Shown here: in pieces, positions 56,425 to 64,000 of the stretch
Numbering within the stretch: the stretch's first letter is position 1
How the letters are laid out: every line of letters begins with the position of its first letter
Assembly (NCBI GenBank): GCA_963851215.1
Contig: CAWKOG010000021.1
Coordinates: 62,001 to 126,000 of the forward strand
DNA: 64,000 nt
Reading direction: 5' to 3'
Origin: DATKFM01 sp963851215
Lineage (GTDB): Bacteria > Pseudomonadota > Alphaproteobacteria > Dongiales > Dongiaceae
Notes under the pieces: model-generated
Database searches by the model: none
Seen by the model: the letters and a program-made list of their open reading frames with translations, nothing else
Told to the model about the DNA's origin: nothing
Program-made: the position numbers and the translations under genes

Positions 56425-56765
56425 CTGATCCCAGCAGCCACGGCAGATATGTGCAGGGCCGCGAGAAGTCTAATTCATTCGACGTCGTCTCCTGGATGAT
56501 CGATAGTCGGGCTTGAATTCCTCAGGTCGCCCGGCTCGTATCGGCTGGACAGAACGACGTAGAGCCGTGCTGTTGGATCGGCAGAGCAAGAACGAGTGGC
56601 GGTATCGACAACTGAGAGCAACTTGGCTCAAACCTACCACGAAACATACGCGCAAGCCTTCCTGAAATCCAGGGATACTTTTCTGTCTACAGGGCTCACG
56701 AAGCATCTTCCGAAACCAATTCGCGAGAAACCGAAACACCAGGGAGAACGGCAGGAGATATACGC
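56425..56765. other. intergenic region between divergent cyclase and YihU-like genes
   Basis: Apart from the possible upstream start region of the cyclase (56425-56478) nothing coding is supported. The last bases carry a good ribosome binding site (CAGGAG at 56752) for the YihU-like gene. No repeats or terminators stand out. Confidence 0.4.
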
Positions 56766-57677
56766 ATGACAATGATCGGGTTTATCGGCCTTGGCCGCAT
56801 GGGACGGCCGATGGCATCCAATCTGTGCCGCAAGGGCTTCCGGCTTATCGTGCATGACGTCAACCCGGCGCCGGTCGCGGGAGCTGGAGTTGTTGCAGGC
56901 GCGCGGCGCCGCGAGCGTCGCCGAGGTCGCGCCGCGATCGGACATTGTCGTCACCATGCTGCCCAATTCTGCCGCCGTCGAAAAGGTCGTTGCCGGGGCC
57001 CGATGGGGTGCTCGCGAACGCAAAGCCCGGCGGCCTGATCATGGACATGAGCACGGTCGATCCCGGTGACCACCGACCGGCTTGCCGCCGCGGCGCGGCG
57101 CGAGGGCTGGCCTTCGTCGATGCGCCGGTGGGCCGGCTGGCGAGTCACGCCGATCGCGGCGAGTCGCTGTTCATGGTCGGCGGCCGCCGATGGGGACTCG
57201 AGCGGGTGCAGGCCGCTGCTGGAGGCGATGGGCACCACCATCCATCATTGCGGCGGCGTCGGCTCGGGCACCCGCACCAAGCTGGTGAACAATCTATCTG
57301 GCGGTCGTTTCCTGCCAGCTCAACGCCGAGGCGCTGGCGCTCTCCCAGCGGTTCGGCCTCGTCGCTGGAGAAGACGCTGGAGGTGCTCTACGGCACCACG
57401 GCGTTCAACGGCCAGCTCAAGATCGCCTGGCCGTCCAAGGTGCTCGCCGGCGATATCGAGCCGGGCTTCACCATCGATCTCGCGCACAAGGATTTGAGCC
57501 TGATCATCGAAGCGGCGAACGCCGCGAAAGTGCCCATGCCGATCGCCGCCGCCGCCCGCGAGGCCTTCAGCACGCGCCCGCTCACGGGGCTTCGGCGGAA
57601 GGACTTCTCGGCGATGGTGGATGCGCTGTGCGAGCTCGGCCGGGATCGAGAAGCCGCGCCTGCAATCGGCGCGGTGA
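56766..57677 (+). CDS. beta-hydroxyacid dehydrogenase, YihU-like (frameshifted about eight times)
   Basis: About 300 residues after correction. NAD-binding FIGLGRMGRPMASNLCRKG, the substrate loop FVDAPVGRLASHADRGESL, MSTVDP and the catalytic Lys in TKLVNN are recognised. DAPVGR, rather than the usual DAPVSGG, and the C-terminal WPSKVLAGDIEPGFTIDLAHK, VPMPIAAAAREA resemble 4-sulfolactaldehyde reductase YihU; 3-hydroxyisobutyrate or related acids are alternatives. Corrected C-terminus CELAGIEKPRLQSAR with TGA at 57675-57677. Ends 11 bases before the convergent NTF2-like gene. Confidence 0.82.
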
Positions 57678-57688
57678 CATTCGCCGAG

Positions 57689-58064
57689 CTACTCGACAAT
57701 TTTCCAGTAGGGAATCCTTGCGGATAACTTTCCCGCTGCGAAACGTATAGAAGTCGCATCCCCACACTTCGATCCGCTGTCCGTCACGGCGCGTGCCGGT
57801 CAGTATCCATTTCGAAATTCCGGTGTCGGCACTTTCATCGACGAAGTGCCGCTCGCCGCCGTAGTGGACATCGGGCAGCCCCTCGAACCGCCCAGCCAAT
57901 GCCCGGCGCACATTGTCCCGGCCTTCATAGCGCGCTCCCCAGGGCCGGTCGCCACGGGGCATTTCCAGCACGCAGTCATCGGCGAAATGGCTCATGACCC
58001 GGTCCAAGTCGTGCGCATTGAACGCATCGCAAAGCTGCTTCAGTGCCAAACCGATATCGGACAT
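57689..58064 (-). CDS. NTF2-like (SnoaL-type) protein (frameshifted near its end)
   Basis: About 124 residues with the cone-shaped NTF2 fold profile: LCDAFNAHDLDRVMSHFADDCVLEM, GRDNVRRALAGRFEGLPDV, and the final strand IEVWGCDFYTFRSGKVIRKDSY. An extra C near 57715 is removed to get YWKIVE and a TAG at 57689-57691. These proteins include isomerases and cyclases with diverse substrates. No neighbour gives its function. Confidence 0.82.
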
Positions 58065-58202
58065 GCGCGTTCTCCATGAAACCTGGGACAGACAGGAACA
58101 TCATGGAGGTGATAACAGAGACCGGATCGAAATCAACCCCGGCTTCTGTCATACCCGCCTGCGGCGGATGCGCCCTCGTCAGCGGAGGCATTCATACGGC
58201 GG

Positions 58203-58903
58203 CTATCGCTGCAACTGCGGCTGCGGAGCCTCCAGTCCCAGCCGCATGTTCGCCGGCAACGCGATGTCCATCATCTTCGGCCGTGGCAAATCGAGGCCGT
58301 TCATGAGATCGACATACTCGGTCACGCAGCCGACCTGGAGCCGCGGGTTGTGGGCCGCTCCTCGCCGATGGTGCTGACGGTATGGCCATTGTAATCGTGA
58401 CCGGGATAGATGCGCGTGTCGTCGGGCAGCTTCAGTAGCTTGTTGACGAGGGACTCGTACTGTGCGGCGGCGTCGCCGTTCTGGAAATCGGTGCGGCCGG
58501 TGCCGCGGATCAGCAGCGTATCGCCGGTAAGGACCGCGCCACCCAGGCGGAAACAATAGGAGTCGTCCGTGTGGCCGGGCGTGTGGATGGCCCGCAACTC
58601 CAGGTCGCCGACATGAACGCGATCTCCGTCACCGACACGCAGATGGACGATGTCGGCCGCCGTCTGCTCGCCCATGACGGTCAGGCAGCGCGTGCGCGCC
58701 TGCAGCGAGCCGAGGCCGGTGATGTGATCTGCATGCAGATGGGTGTCGATGGCCATCACCAGCGACAGGTTCAATTCGCGCAGCAGCCTGATGTAGCGCT
58801 CGGTTTGTTCGAGCACGGGATCGATGAGGCAAGCCTCGCCGCCGCTGGCGACGAGATAGGTGTAGGTGCAGGAGGTGCGATCGAAGAGCTGACGGAAGAT
58901 CAT
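58203..58903 (-). CDS. ETHE1-like persulfide dioxygenase of the MBL fold (frameshifted)
   Basis: About 233 residues. The metal site IDTHLHADHITGLGS and HTPGHTDDSYCFRLGGAVLTGDTLLI and the C-terminal RIYPGHDYNG are those of bacterial sulfur dioxygenases, which oxidise glutathione persulfide to sulfite. The second part after a one-base correction near 58362 reads EERAHNPRLQVGCV and ends LGLEAPQPQLQR. The ATG at 58903 (MIFRQLFDRTSCTYTYL) fits family starts. It may deal with sulfide, linked to the sulfur genes in the window, but no operon link is present. Confidence 0.88.
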
Positions 58904-58983
58904 GAGTTCGCTGCGTCGTTTGAGGATCCGCATGCATTCATCGGGCGAATGGACGAAGCGTCGTTGCGCGCCTAAGCACGAAA

Positions 58984-59050
58984 CCCCTCACCCCTGCCCT
59001 CTCCCCTCGTGACGATCGCTGCGCGATCGCACTTGGGGGAGAGGGGACAT
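58984..59050. repeat. REP-like palindromic element
   Basis: CCCTCTCCCC (58997-59006) and GGGGAGAGGG (59036-59045) flank an inner palindrome CGATCG-CTGCG-CGATCG. The GCCCTCTCCCC...GGGGGAGAGGG pattern is a familiar extragenic repeat in many proteobacteria. It lies between two convergent-free genes on the same strand and may also stabilise mRNA ends. Confidence 0.7.
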
Positions 59051-59083
59051 ATGAGAATGCACACGTTGATTGCCGCCGCAGCC

Positions 59084-59743
59084 CTACTTCGGCTGCTGCA
59101 CGATGCGCAGGTAGGGTTTCGGCGCCTTCCAGCCGGCGGGGAACTTGACCTTCGCGTCGGCATCGGAGACCGCTGGCACGATGATCACGTCGTCGCCCGG
59201 CCGCCAGTTCACGGGCGTCGCCACCTGATGCTTCGCCGTGAGCTGCAGTGAGTCGATCACCCGCAGGATCTCATCGAAATTGCGCCCGGTACTCATGGGA
59301 TAGCAGATGATCAGCTTGATCTTCTTGTCCGCGCCGATGACGTAGACATTGCGCACCGTCTGGTTGTCAGCGGCGGTGCGGCCATTCGACGTGCCGTTGA
59401 GTTCGGCCGGAAGCATGCCGTATAGCTTGGCGACCTTCAGCTCATGATCGCTGATGATCGGATAGTTCGGTGCGTGGCCCTGGGTTTCTTCGATGTCCTT
59501 GGCCCAGCGCTTATGGTCATCGACCGGATCGACCGAGAGGCCGATGATCTTCACGTTGCGTTTGTCGAACTCCGGCTTGAGCCGGGCCATATAGCCGAGC
59601 TCGGTAGTGCAAACCGGCGTGAAATCCTTGGGATGCGAAAACAGCACCGCCCAGGAACTGCCGAGCCAGTCGTGAAAGCGGAACTTGCCGCCGGTTGTCT
59701 CGGCGTCGAAATCCGGCGCCTCACTGCCAATGCGTAGTGTCAT
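59084..59743 (-). CDS. 1-Cys peroxiredoxin (Prx6 type)
   Basis: 219 residues, intact. The peroxidatic Cys45 is in SHPKDFTPVCTTELG, followed by the long C-terminal extension with VRNVYVIGADKKIKL and NWRPGDDVIIVPAVSD typical of Prx6. It reduces hydrogen peroxide and organic hydroperoxides in the cytoplasm. The ATG at 59743 (MTLRIGSEAPDF) is favoured over the one at 59758. Confidence 0.95.
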   Translation of the reverse strand: MTLRIGSEAPDFDAETTGGKFRFHDWLGSSWAVLFSHPKDFTPVCTTELGYMARLKPEFDKRNVKIIGLSVDPVDDHKRWAKDIEETQGHAPNYPIISDHELKVAKLYGMLPAELNGTSNGRTAADNQTVRNVYVIGADKKIKLIICYPMSTGRNFDEILRVIDSLQLTAKHQVATPVNWRPGDDVIIVPAVSDADAKVKFPAGWKAPKPYLRIVQQPK

Positions 59744-59853
59744 GACCTGTCCTTCCATGTCTCTAGATTTTCGTATCCGTGGTCCTGAGCCCCGGTTCAG
59801 CAGCCATCAGCGACTGCGGACCCTGTCTAGGGGCACCGGGCCGCCCGCGCTTG

Positions 59854-59976
59854 AAGGGGTAATGGAGAACTCGTGGAGTTTTCATGGAGTCAGAGCGCTT
59901 GCCCCCGGCTTGCGGACGGGCCTAGAACTCCTAGCCCTGGGTAACCGGCGGGAAACGCCGGCCCAGCGTTTGGGCC
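59854..59976 (+). ncRNA. structured leader upstream of the PotD-like gene (candidate cis-regulatory RNA)
   Basis: Successive hairpins: AACTC/GAGTT (59868-59880), CTAG/CTAG around AACTC (59922-59934), CCGGCG (59945-59950) with CGCCGG (59956-59961) around GGAAA, and GGCCCA (59960-59965) with TGGGCC (59971-59976). The last two share GG at 59960-59961 and so exclude each other, which would allow switching. No known riboswitch was recognised. The rest of 59744-60011 shows no gene. Confidence 0.4.
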
Positions 59977-60011
59977 TGAAGAACAAACTACATCAGGGAG
60001 ATAGGCAGATC

Positions 60012-61112
60012 ATGGACAAGGAACAGATTCTCGACCAAATGCGCGGCGGCAGGTTTTCGCGGCGCCGTTTCAATCAACTTCTGGCCGGCACGGGCCTGAG
60101 CCTGGTCACCATGCCGGTGTTCGACAAGCCGGCGCGGGCCGACGAGCAGGCGATCTATTTCACCTGGTCGGGCTATGACGTGCCGGAAGCGCATCCGGCC
60201 TACGAGGCCAAATACGGCGCGCCGGACATGCCGCTGTTCTCCGACGAGGAAGAGGCGTTTCAGAAGCTGCGTGCGGGATTCCAGGTGGACGTAGCCCACC
60301 CCTGCAGCGGCCGCATCAACCGCTGGCGCTCGGCCAATCTGCTGCAGCCGATCGACACGTCCAAGCTCTCGCACTGGGGAGATGTCTTCGACGGCCTGAA
60401 GGTGGTCAACGATGCGAACGCCGAGGGCAAGCAGTGGTTCGTGCCCTGGGATTGGGGCAACACCTCGGTGATCTATCGCGCCGATCTGGTGGAAATAAAG
60501 GAGGAGTCCTGGAGCATCCTCTGGGACGAACGCTATGCCGGCAAGATCGCCATGGGCAACGACATCACTGACACTTCGATCATCTGTGGCCTGATGATCG
60601 GCGCCGCCGATCCCTACAACATGACCGACGAGGAGATTGAGAAAGTACGCCTGCTGCTGCAGAAGCAGAAGCCGCTGCTGCGCATGTACTGGAGCAACTC
60701 GACGGAGTTCGAGCAGGCGATGGCGACCGGCGAGATCGTGCTGGCCAGCGCCTGGAACAGCTCGGTGGCGACGCTGCGCAGCCAGGGCATCGACGTCAAA
60801 TACATGACGCCAAAGGAGGGCCGGTTGAACTGGTGCTGCGGCCTGGTGTTGCAAACCGACGCGCCGCACCCGGAAAAGGCCCATGAGCTGATGGACGCCA
60901 TGCTGGATCCGAAGGCCGGAGAATGGCTGATCAATTACGGCTACGGCCATTCCAACCGGAAGGCGTTCGACCTGGTCAGCGAAGAGCTGTTGGCCGAGCG
61001 CGGCTTCCCGAAGGACCCGTCGGACTTCCTGAAGTCCGGCCTGTTCAGCAAGGAGAACACGCGGCTTGACGAGCTGCAGAAGATGTTCGAAGGCGTGAAG
61101 GCAGGGATCTAG
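60012..61112 (+). CDS. Tat-exported spermidine/putrescine-type extracellular solute-binding protein
   Basis: 366 residues. A Tat signal with SRRRF (residues 16-20) and a hydrophobic stretch to about residue 43 precede a PotD-like fold: WDWGNTSVIYRADLV, WSILWDERYAGKIAMGND, AWNSSVATLRSQGI, and the C-terminal EWLINYGYGHSNRKAFD. The substrate could be a polyamine or other cationic solute. No permease or ATPase of such a system is adjacent, so it is an orphan. The RBS CAGGGAG lies upstream of the ATG at 60012. Confidence 0.9.
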   Translation: MDKEQILDQMRGGRFSRRRFNQLLAGTGLSLVTMPVFDKPARADEQAIYFTWSGYDVPEAHPAYEAKYGAPDMPLFSDEEEAFQKLRAGFQVDVAHPCSGRINRWRSANLLQPIDTSKLSHWGDVFDGLKVVNDANAEGKQWFVPWDWGNTSVIYRADLVEIKEESWSILWDERYAGKIAMGNDITDTSIICGLMIGAADPYNMTDEEIEKVRLLLQKQKPLLRMYWSNSTEFEQAMATGEIVLASAWNSSVATLRSQGIDVKYMTPKEGRLNWCCGLVLQTDAPHPEKAHELMDAMLDPKAGEWLINYGYGHSNRKAFDLVSEELLAERGFPKDPSDFLKSGLFSKENTRLDELQKMFEGVKAGI

Positions 61113-61141
61113 TCGCCGATACTTAGTTCGCGCTGATTGAA

Positions 61142-61175
61142 AAGGGCGGTCCTGTTTGGACCGCCCTTCTTCCTT
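61142..61175 (+). terminator. bidirectional intrinsic terminator
   Basis: AAGGGCGGTCC (61142-61152) pairs with GGACCGCCCTT (61158-61168) around TGTTT. CTTCTTCC follows on the plus strand and TTTTC on the minus, so it can end both the solute-binding gene and the convergent dienelactone hydrolase gene. Confidence 0.85.
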
Positions 61176-61183
61176 GCGCGAGG

Positions 61184-62047
61184 CTACGCGAGATTCTTCT
61201 CGAAGAACTCGATCGTGCGGCCCCAAGCGAGTTCCGCGGCTTCCTTGTTGTAGCGCGCTTCGTTGGTGTCGTTGTTGAAGGCGTGCTGCGCGCCCGGATA
61301 CATGAAGATCTCGTAGGTCTTGCCGTTGGCCTTCAGGGCCGCCTCGTAGTCGGCGATGCCCGCATTGATGCGCTCGTCGTTCTCGGCATATTGCAGCAGC
61401 AACGGCGCCTTGATGGCAGCGACGCGCGCGGCATCCACCTGCCGGCCGTAATAGGCGACGCCGGCGTTGAGGTCGGGGCTGCGCACCGCAAGCTCGTTCA
61501 CCTGGCCGCCGCCCCAGCAAAAGCCGACCGCACCCACCTTGCCGTTGCCGTCGGGATGGGCTGCCAGGAACGGCACCGCCGCGGCGAGGCGTTGAGCGTT
61601 GAGTTCGGGATCCAGCGCGCCGATCATGTCGCGGGCCTTGTCGGCATCCTCAGGGGTGCCGCCGTCGCGCGATAGCATGTCCACGGCAAACGCCAAATAT
61701 CCTTCCAGCGCGACGCGACGCGCCACATCGCGGATATGGGGATTGAGGCCGCGGTTCTCGTGGATGACGATCACGGCCCCGCGCTTCGCGGCCTCTACAG
61801 GCCTGACGAGATAACCGTTGATGGCGCCATCGGGCCCGGGATAGCTCGGATCCTCAGCCTTCAATCTGGCGTCATCGGCCGCGACGATCTCGGCATGGGC
61901 GTAGTTGTTCTCGAGCACGGCCAGCAATGCCGACGCCGCGGCGGTGCCACCGGCCAATTTTGTGAGGCGCTGCATGAAGGTCCGGCGATCCATGCCGCCG
62001 TGGGTGAAGCGGTCGAACAGATTGATGATGTCCTGATTGACGGTCAT
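61184..62047 (-). CDS. Tat-exported dienelactone hydrolase family protein
   Basis: About 287 residues. A Tat motif (DRRTFMQRL, residues 20-28) precedes the hydrophobic stretch and ends AHA. The catalytic Cys is in VGFCWGGGQV, and the His is in YPGAQHAFNND, as in dienelactone hydrolase; the Asp lies near QYAENDERINAG. Substrates are likely ester or lactone compounds. The ATG at 62047 gives the Tat signal; an earlier one at 62083 is less likely. Confidence 0.9.
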   Translation of the reverse strand: MTVNQDIINLFDRFTHGGMDRRTFMQRLTKLAGGTAAASALLAVLENNYAHAEIVAADDARLKAEDPSYPGPDGAINGYLVRPVEAAKRGAVIVIHENRGLNPHIRDVARRVALEGYLAFAVDMLSRDGGTPEDADKARDMIGALDPELNAQRLAAAVPFLAAHPDGNGKVGAVGFCWGGGQVNELAVRSPDLNAGVAYYGRQVDAARVAAIKAPLLLQYAENDERINAGIADYEAALKANGKTYEIFMYPGAQHAFNNDTNEARYNKEAAELAWGRTIEFFEKNLA

Positions 62048-62190
62048 ACAAGCCTCCCTTGTCATAGCTTCGCCGTGGCGCATTCACTATTCAGCGCCAA
62101 TGCAATTGCATATAGGAAGCAATAGCGCCGACGCCAACACGGGAGTCTCACGAGTTCGCGAGCAACTGCGCGGCCAATTCCGCGATTGGT

Positions 62191-63450
62191 CTAGAAACGA
62201 TCGATGCGATAGGGGGCAAGATCCAGCCGCGCATCGCGGCCGGCGACGATGTCGGACAGGACCCGCCCCGTCACCCCGGCCAGCGTCAGGCCGAGATGTC
62301 CATGGCCGAAACCGAAGAAGACGTTGGGATGCTTGCTGGATCGGTCGATGACCGGCAATGAGTCGGGCATGGAGGGCCGGAACCCCATCCAGGGCACGCC
62401 GCCGGCCTCGTTCAGGCCCGGCAGCATGCGGCGGCCGCGCTCGGCGATGATGCGGGCCCGGGCGTAGTCAGGCGCGGCCTTAAGGCCGCCCAGCTCCACC
62501 GTGCCAGCAAGGCGCAGGCCCTGCTCCAGCGGCGTCGCCACGAACGAGTATTCGCCGGAACAGATGGGCATGCGCGGCGCAACACCGGGGTTCGGATACA
62601 TCATGTGATAGCCGCGCTCGGTATCCAGCAGCGGATCATGGCCGAGTTGCCGGCAGAGGGCGCGCGACCAGGCGCCGGCGGTGACGACCACGGCATCGGC
62701 GTCGTGGCGGCCGGTGCGGGTCACCACGGCATTCGGATGGCCTTCGGTATCGAAGGCGAAACCGGTGACCTCCTCTTTCACCAGCCGGCCGCCATTGCGC
62801 ACGAGATCCTCCGCGAGCACCCGCACCAGGCGGAAATTGTCCGTCACATAGGCGTTCTCGGGATGATAGATGCCGTGCTTGAAGATCGGCGCCAAGCTCG
62901 GCTCGAGCTGCCGGATCTCCTCCGGCGGCAGGATGCGGTACTCCACGCCACGGCGGCGCTGGATTTCGAGGTCCGGCTGCGCCCCCCGGAACTTCTTGTC
63001 GGTCTCGTAGACGATCAGCCAGCCGGTGCGGCGGATCATGTCCTGGACGCCGGCCGACCGGATCAGCGGCCAGTAGGTTTCCAGCGCCTGCGCGCTGAGC
63101 GCGCGGAGCGCAATGGAGATCGCCTCCACGCGCTCCGGCGACGACGCGCGGACGAACTGCCAGAGCCAGGGCGCCAGCCGCGGCAGGTAATGCCAGCGCA
63201 AGGCCAGCGGCCCCAGCGGGTCCATCAACATGCCGGGCACGCGCTTCAGGATGCCGGGCGTCGCCACGGGCACGCAGGATTCGCCGGAGATGACGCTGGC
63301 ATTGCCCTTGGAGGCACCCTCCCCCGGACCTTCACGGTCGATCAGGGTGACGCGGTGGCCGTCCCGCTGGAGATAGAGCGCGGTGCAGACGCCGACGATA
63401 CCGGCGCCAATCACCGCGATGTGGCGCTGGCCTTGAGCCTGACTGGTCAT
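62191..63450 (-). CDS. D-amino-acid dehydrogenase-like FAD oxidoreductase
   Basis: 419 residues, intact. The N-terminal FAD-binding HIAVIGAGIVGVCTALYLQR is clear, and the DAO-type domain ends SLPVIDRSSKHPNVFFGFGHGHLGLTLA. The protein resembles DadA-like dehydrogenases that oxidise D-amino acids or related amines; substrates such as sarcosine are possible. No neighbour gives further information. Confidence 0.88.
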   Translation of the reverse strand: MTSQAQGQRHIAVIGAGIVGVCTALYLQRDGHRVTLIDREGPGEGASKGNASVISGESCVPVATPGILKRVPGMLMDPLGPLALRWHYLPRLAPWLWQFVRASSPERVEAISIALRALSAQALETYWPLIRSAGVQDMIRRTGWLIVYETDKKFRGAQPDLEIQRRRGVEYRILPPEEIRQLEPSLAPIFKHGIYHPENAYVTDNFRLVRVLAEDLVRNGGRLVKEEVTGFAFDTEGHPNAVVTRTGRHDADAVVVTAGAWSRALCRQLGHDPLLDTERGYHMMYPNPGVAPRMPICSGEYSFVATPLEQGLRLAGTVELGGLKAAPDYARARIIAERGRRMLPGLNEAGGVPWMGFRPSMPDSLPVIDRSSKHPNVFFGFGHGHLGLTLAGVTGRVLSDIVAGRDARLDLAPYRIDRF

Positions 63451-63609
63451 GTGGGGATGGGTCCCGGAAGCTGGTTACTGCGCGGAAATCTATCCGCAAT
63501 TCAGGGGTGCACACAAATTTTACAGCGCCGGGATTGTTGGTTTTCGCCGCCGGGTTTCCTATATCCTCTGCCATGCGCCCGCGAATGGGCCTCTTTCCGG
63601 AGTTCCTTC

Positions 63610-64000
63610 ATGTCCGAAAAAACGAGCGCTGCCTCCCGGGTGCTGGTGGATCGCGCCACAAGCTGGCTGCTGGCCCAGGCGCTGACCGACGCCGATCTCG
63701 AAACCATCGTGCGCGGCTGCTGCGAGCGGCTGCATGGCGCCGGCATTCCGCTGGCGCGGGTGCATCTGTCCTTCTCGGTCCTGCATCCCCTGTACCGCGC
63801 CCTGGGCTTCACCTGGCGCCACAAGGAAGGATTGCAGGTGGAGGGCTACCGTCACACGGCCGACGGCAAGACCAACGACCGGTTCAAGGTCAGCCCCTAC
63901 TATCACATGATGAAGCACAAGCTGGAGCATCTGCGCCGCAAGCTCGACGCCGAGGCCTACAATGAATTTCCCATCTTCGGCGATCTCCACAAGGAAGGCC
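63610..64000 (+). CDS. adenylate/guanylate cyclase, N-terminal part (runs off the window)
   Basis: The open frame begins MSEKTSAASRVLVDRATSWL and has no stop before the window end. The 130 visible residues match the N-terminal domain of large class III cyclases of alphaproteobacteria: TSWLLAQALTDADLETIVRG CCERLHGAGIPLARVHLSFS, LHPLYRALGFTWRHKEGL and SPYYHMMKHKLEHLRRKLD. The cyclase domain itself would lie beyond 64000. GGAG lies a few bases upstream of the ATG at 63610. Partial, so the class is inferred from its N-terminal domain only. Confidence 0.8.
   Translation, partial: MSEKTSAASRVLVDRATSWLLAQALTDADLETIVRGCCERLHGAGIPLARVHLSFSVLHPLYRALGFTWRHKEGLQVEGYRHTADGKTNDRFKVSPYYHMMKHKLEHLRRKLDAEAYNEFPIFGDLHKEG

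Overview
The window looks like a chromosomal piece of a GC-rich alphaproteobacterium, most likely near the Rhodospirillales. The evidence is the riboflavin/glyA block in its usual alphaproteobacterial order (rpiB-glyA-nrdR-ribD-ribE-ribBA-ribH), a Ros/MucR regulator, an LdtR-type MarR regulator, a metal-site HemB of the Asp type, SAM-II riboswitches and several LIV-type transporter genes. No rRNA, tRNA, CRISPR array, insertion sequence or prophage was seen.

Layout. 1-5.7 kb: riboflavin synthesis, nrdR, glyA and rpiB on the minus strand. 6.1-14.1 kb: a MucR-type regulator, then a complete LIV branched-chain amino acid ABC operon (livK, small membrane protein, livF, livG, livM, livH and a second LivH with a periplasmic extension). 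14.2-19.9 kb: CGNR regulator with glutaryl-CoA dehydrogenase, a divergent LPLAT acyltransferase, a 29-residue membrane peptide, an iron alcohol dehydrogenase and ldtR. 20.0-22.4 kb: two SAM-II riboswitches in tandem, with a terminator between them, ahead of an OsmC gene and metY. 22.4-26.3 kb: an operon of a Rieske-fusion protein, an SDR and an arylamine N-acetyltransferase, divergent from a Cys-rich HTH regulator. 26.4-34.3 kb: hemB, a cyanophycinase-like lipoprotein, two alpha/beta hydrolases, a DMT exporter, a PLP decarboxylase and malonyl-CoA decarboxylase. 34.5-43.3 kb: a type III CoA-transferase, a penicillin-acylase-type hydrolase, threonine dehydratase, cystathionine beta-synthase, a cystathionine gamma-family enzyme, an RDD protein and bpt. 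43.3-47.6 kb: an AI-2E family permease, parC, an inverted-repeat element and an HGG-motif protein. 47.7-55.6 kb: a heavy-metal island with a CusA/CusB RND pump, a CDF transporter, a MerR regulator with a textbook 19-bp-spacer promoter, a DUF411 protein, a cytochrome c and two small Cys-rich secreted proteins. 55.7-64 kb: a class III cyclase, a YihU-like dehydrogenase, an NTF2-like protein, a persulfide-dioxygenase-like MBL protein, a 1-Cys peroxiredoxin, a Tat-exported PotD-like protein, dienelactone hydrolase, a D-amino-acid dehydrogenase and the start of a second cyclase.

The sequence carries many single-base indels, mostly one extra G or C, that break otherwise well conserved genes (ribH, ribBA, ribE, ribD, glyA, rpiB and others). 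They cluster at about 0.3-5.6, 35-42, 47-52 and 56-58.5 kb, while whole operons elsewhere are intact. Frames rejoin cleanly when one base is removed or added, so consensus error is more likely than gene decay. Coordinates for such genes span the reconstructed reading frame.

The most interesting observation is the pair of SAM-II aptamers, about 110 nt apart. The first is followed at once by an intrinsic terminator and the second lies just before the ribosome binding site of the OsmC-metY operon.
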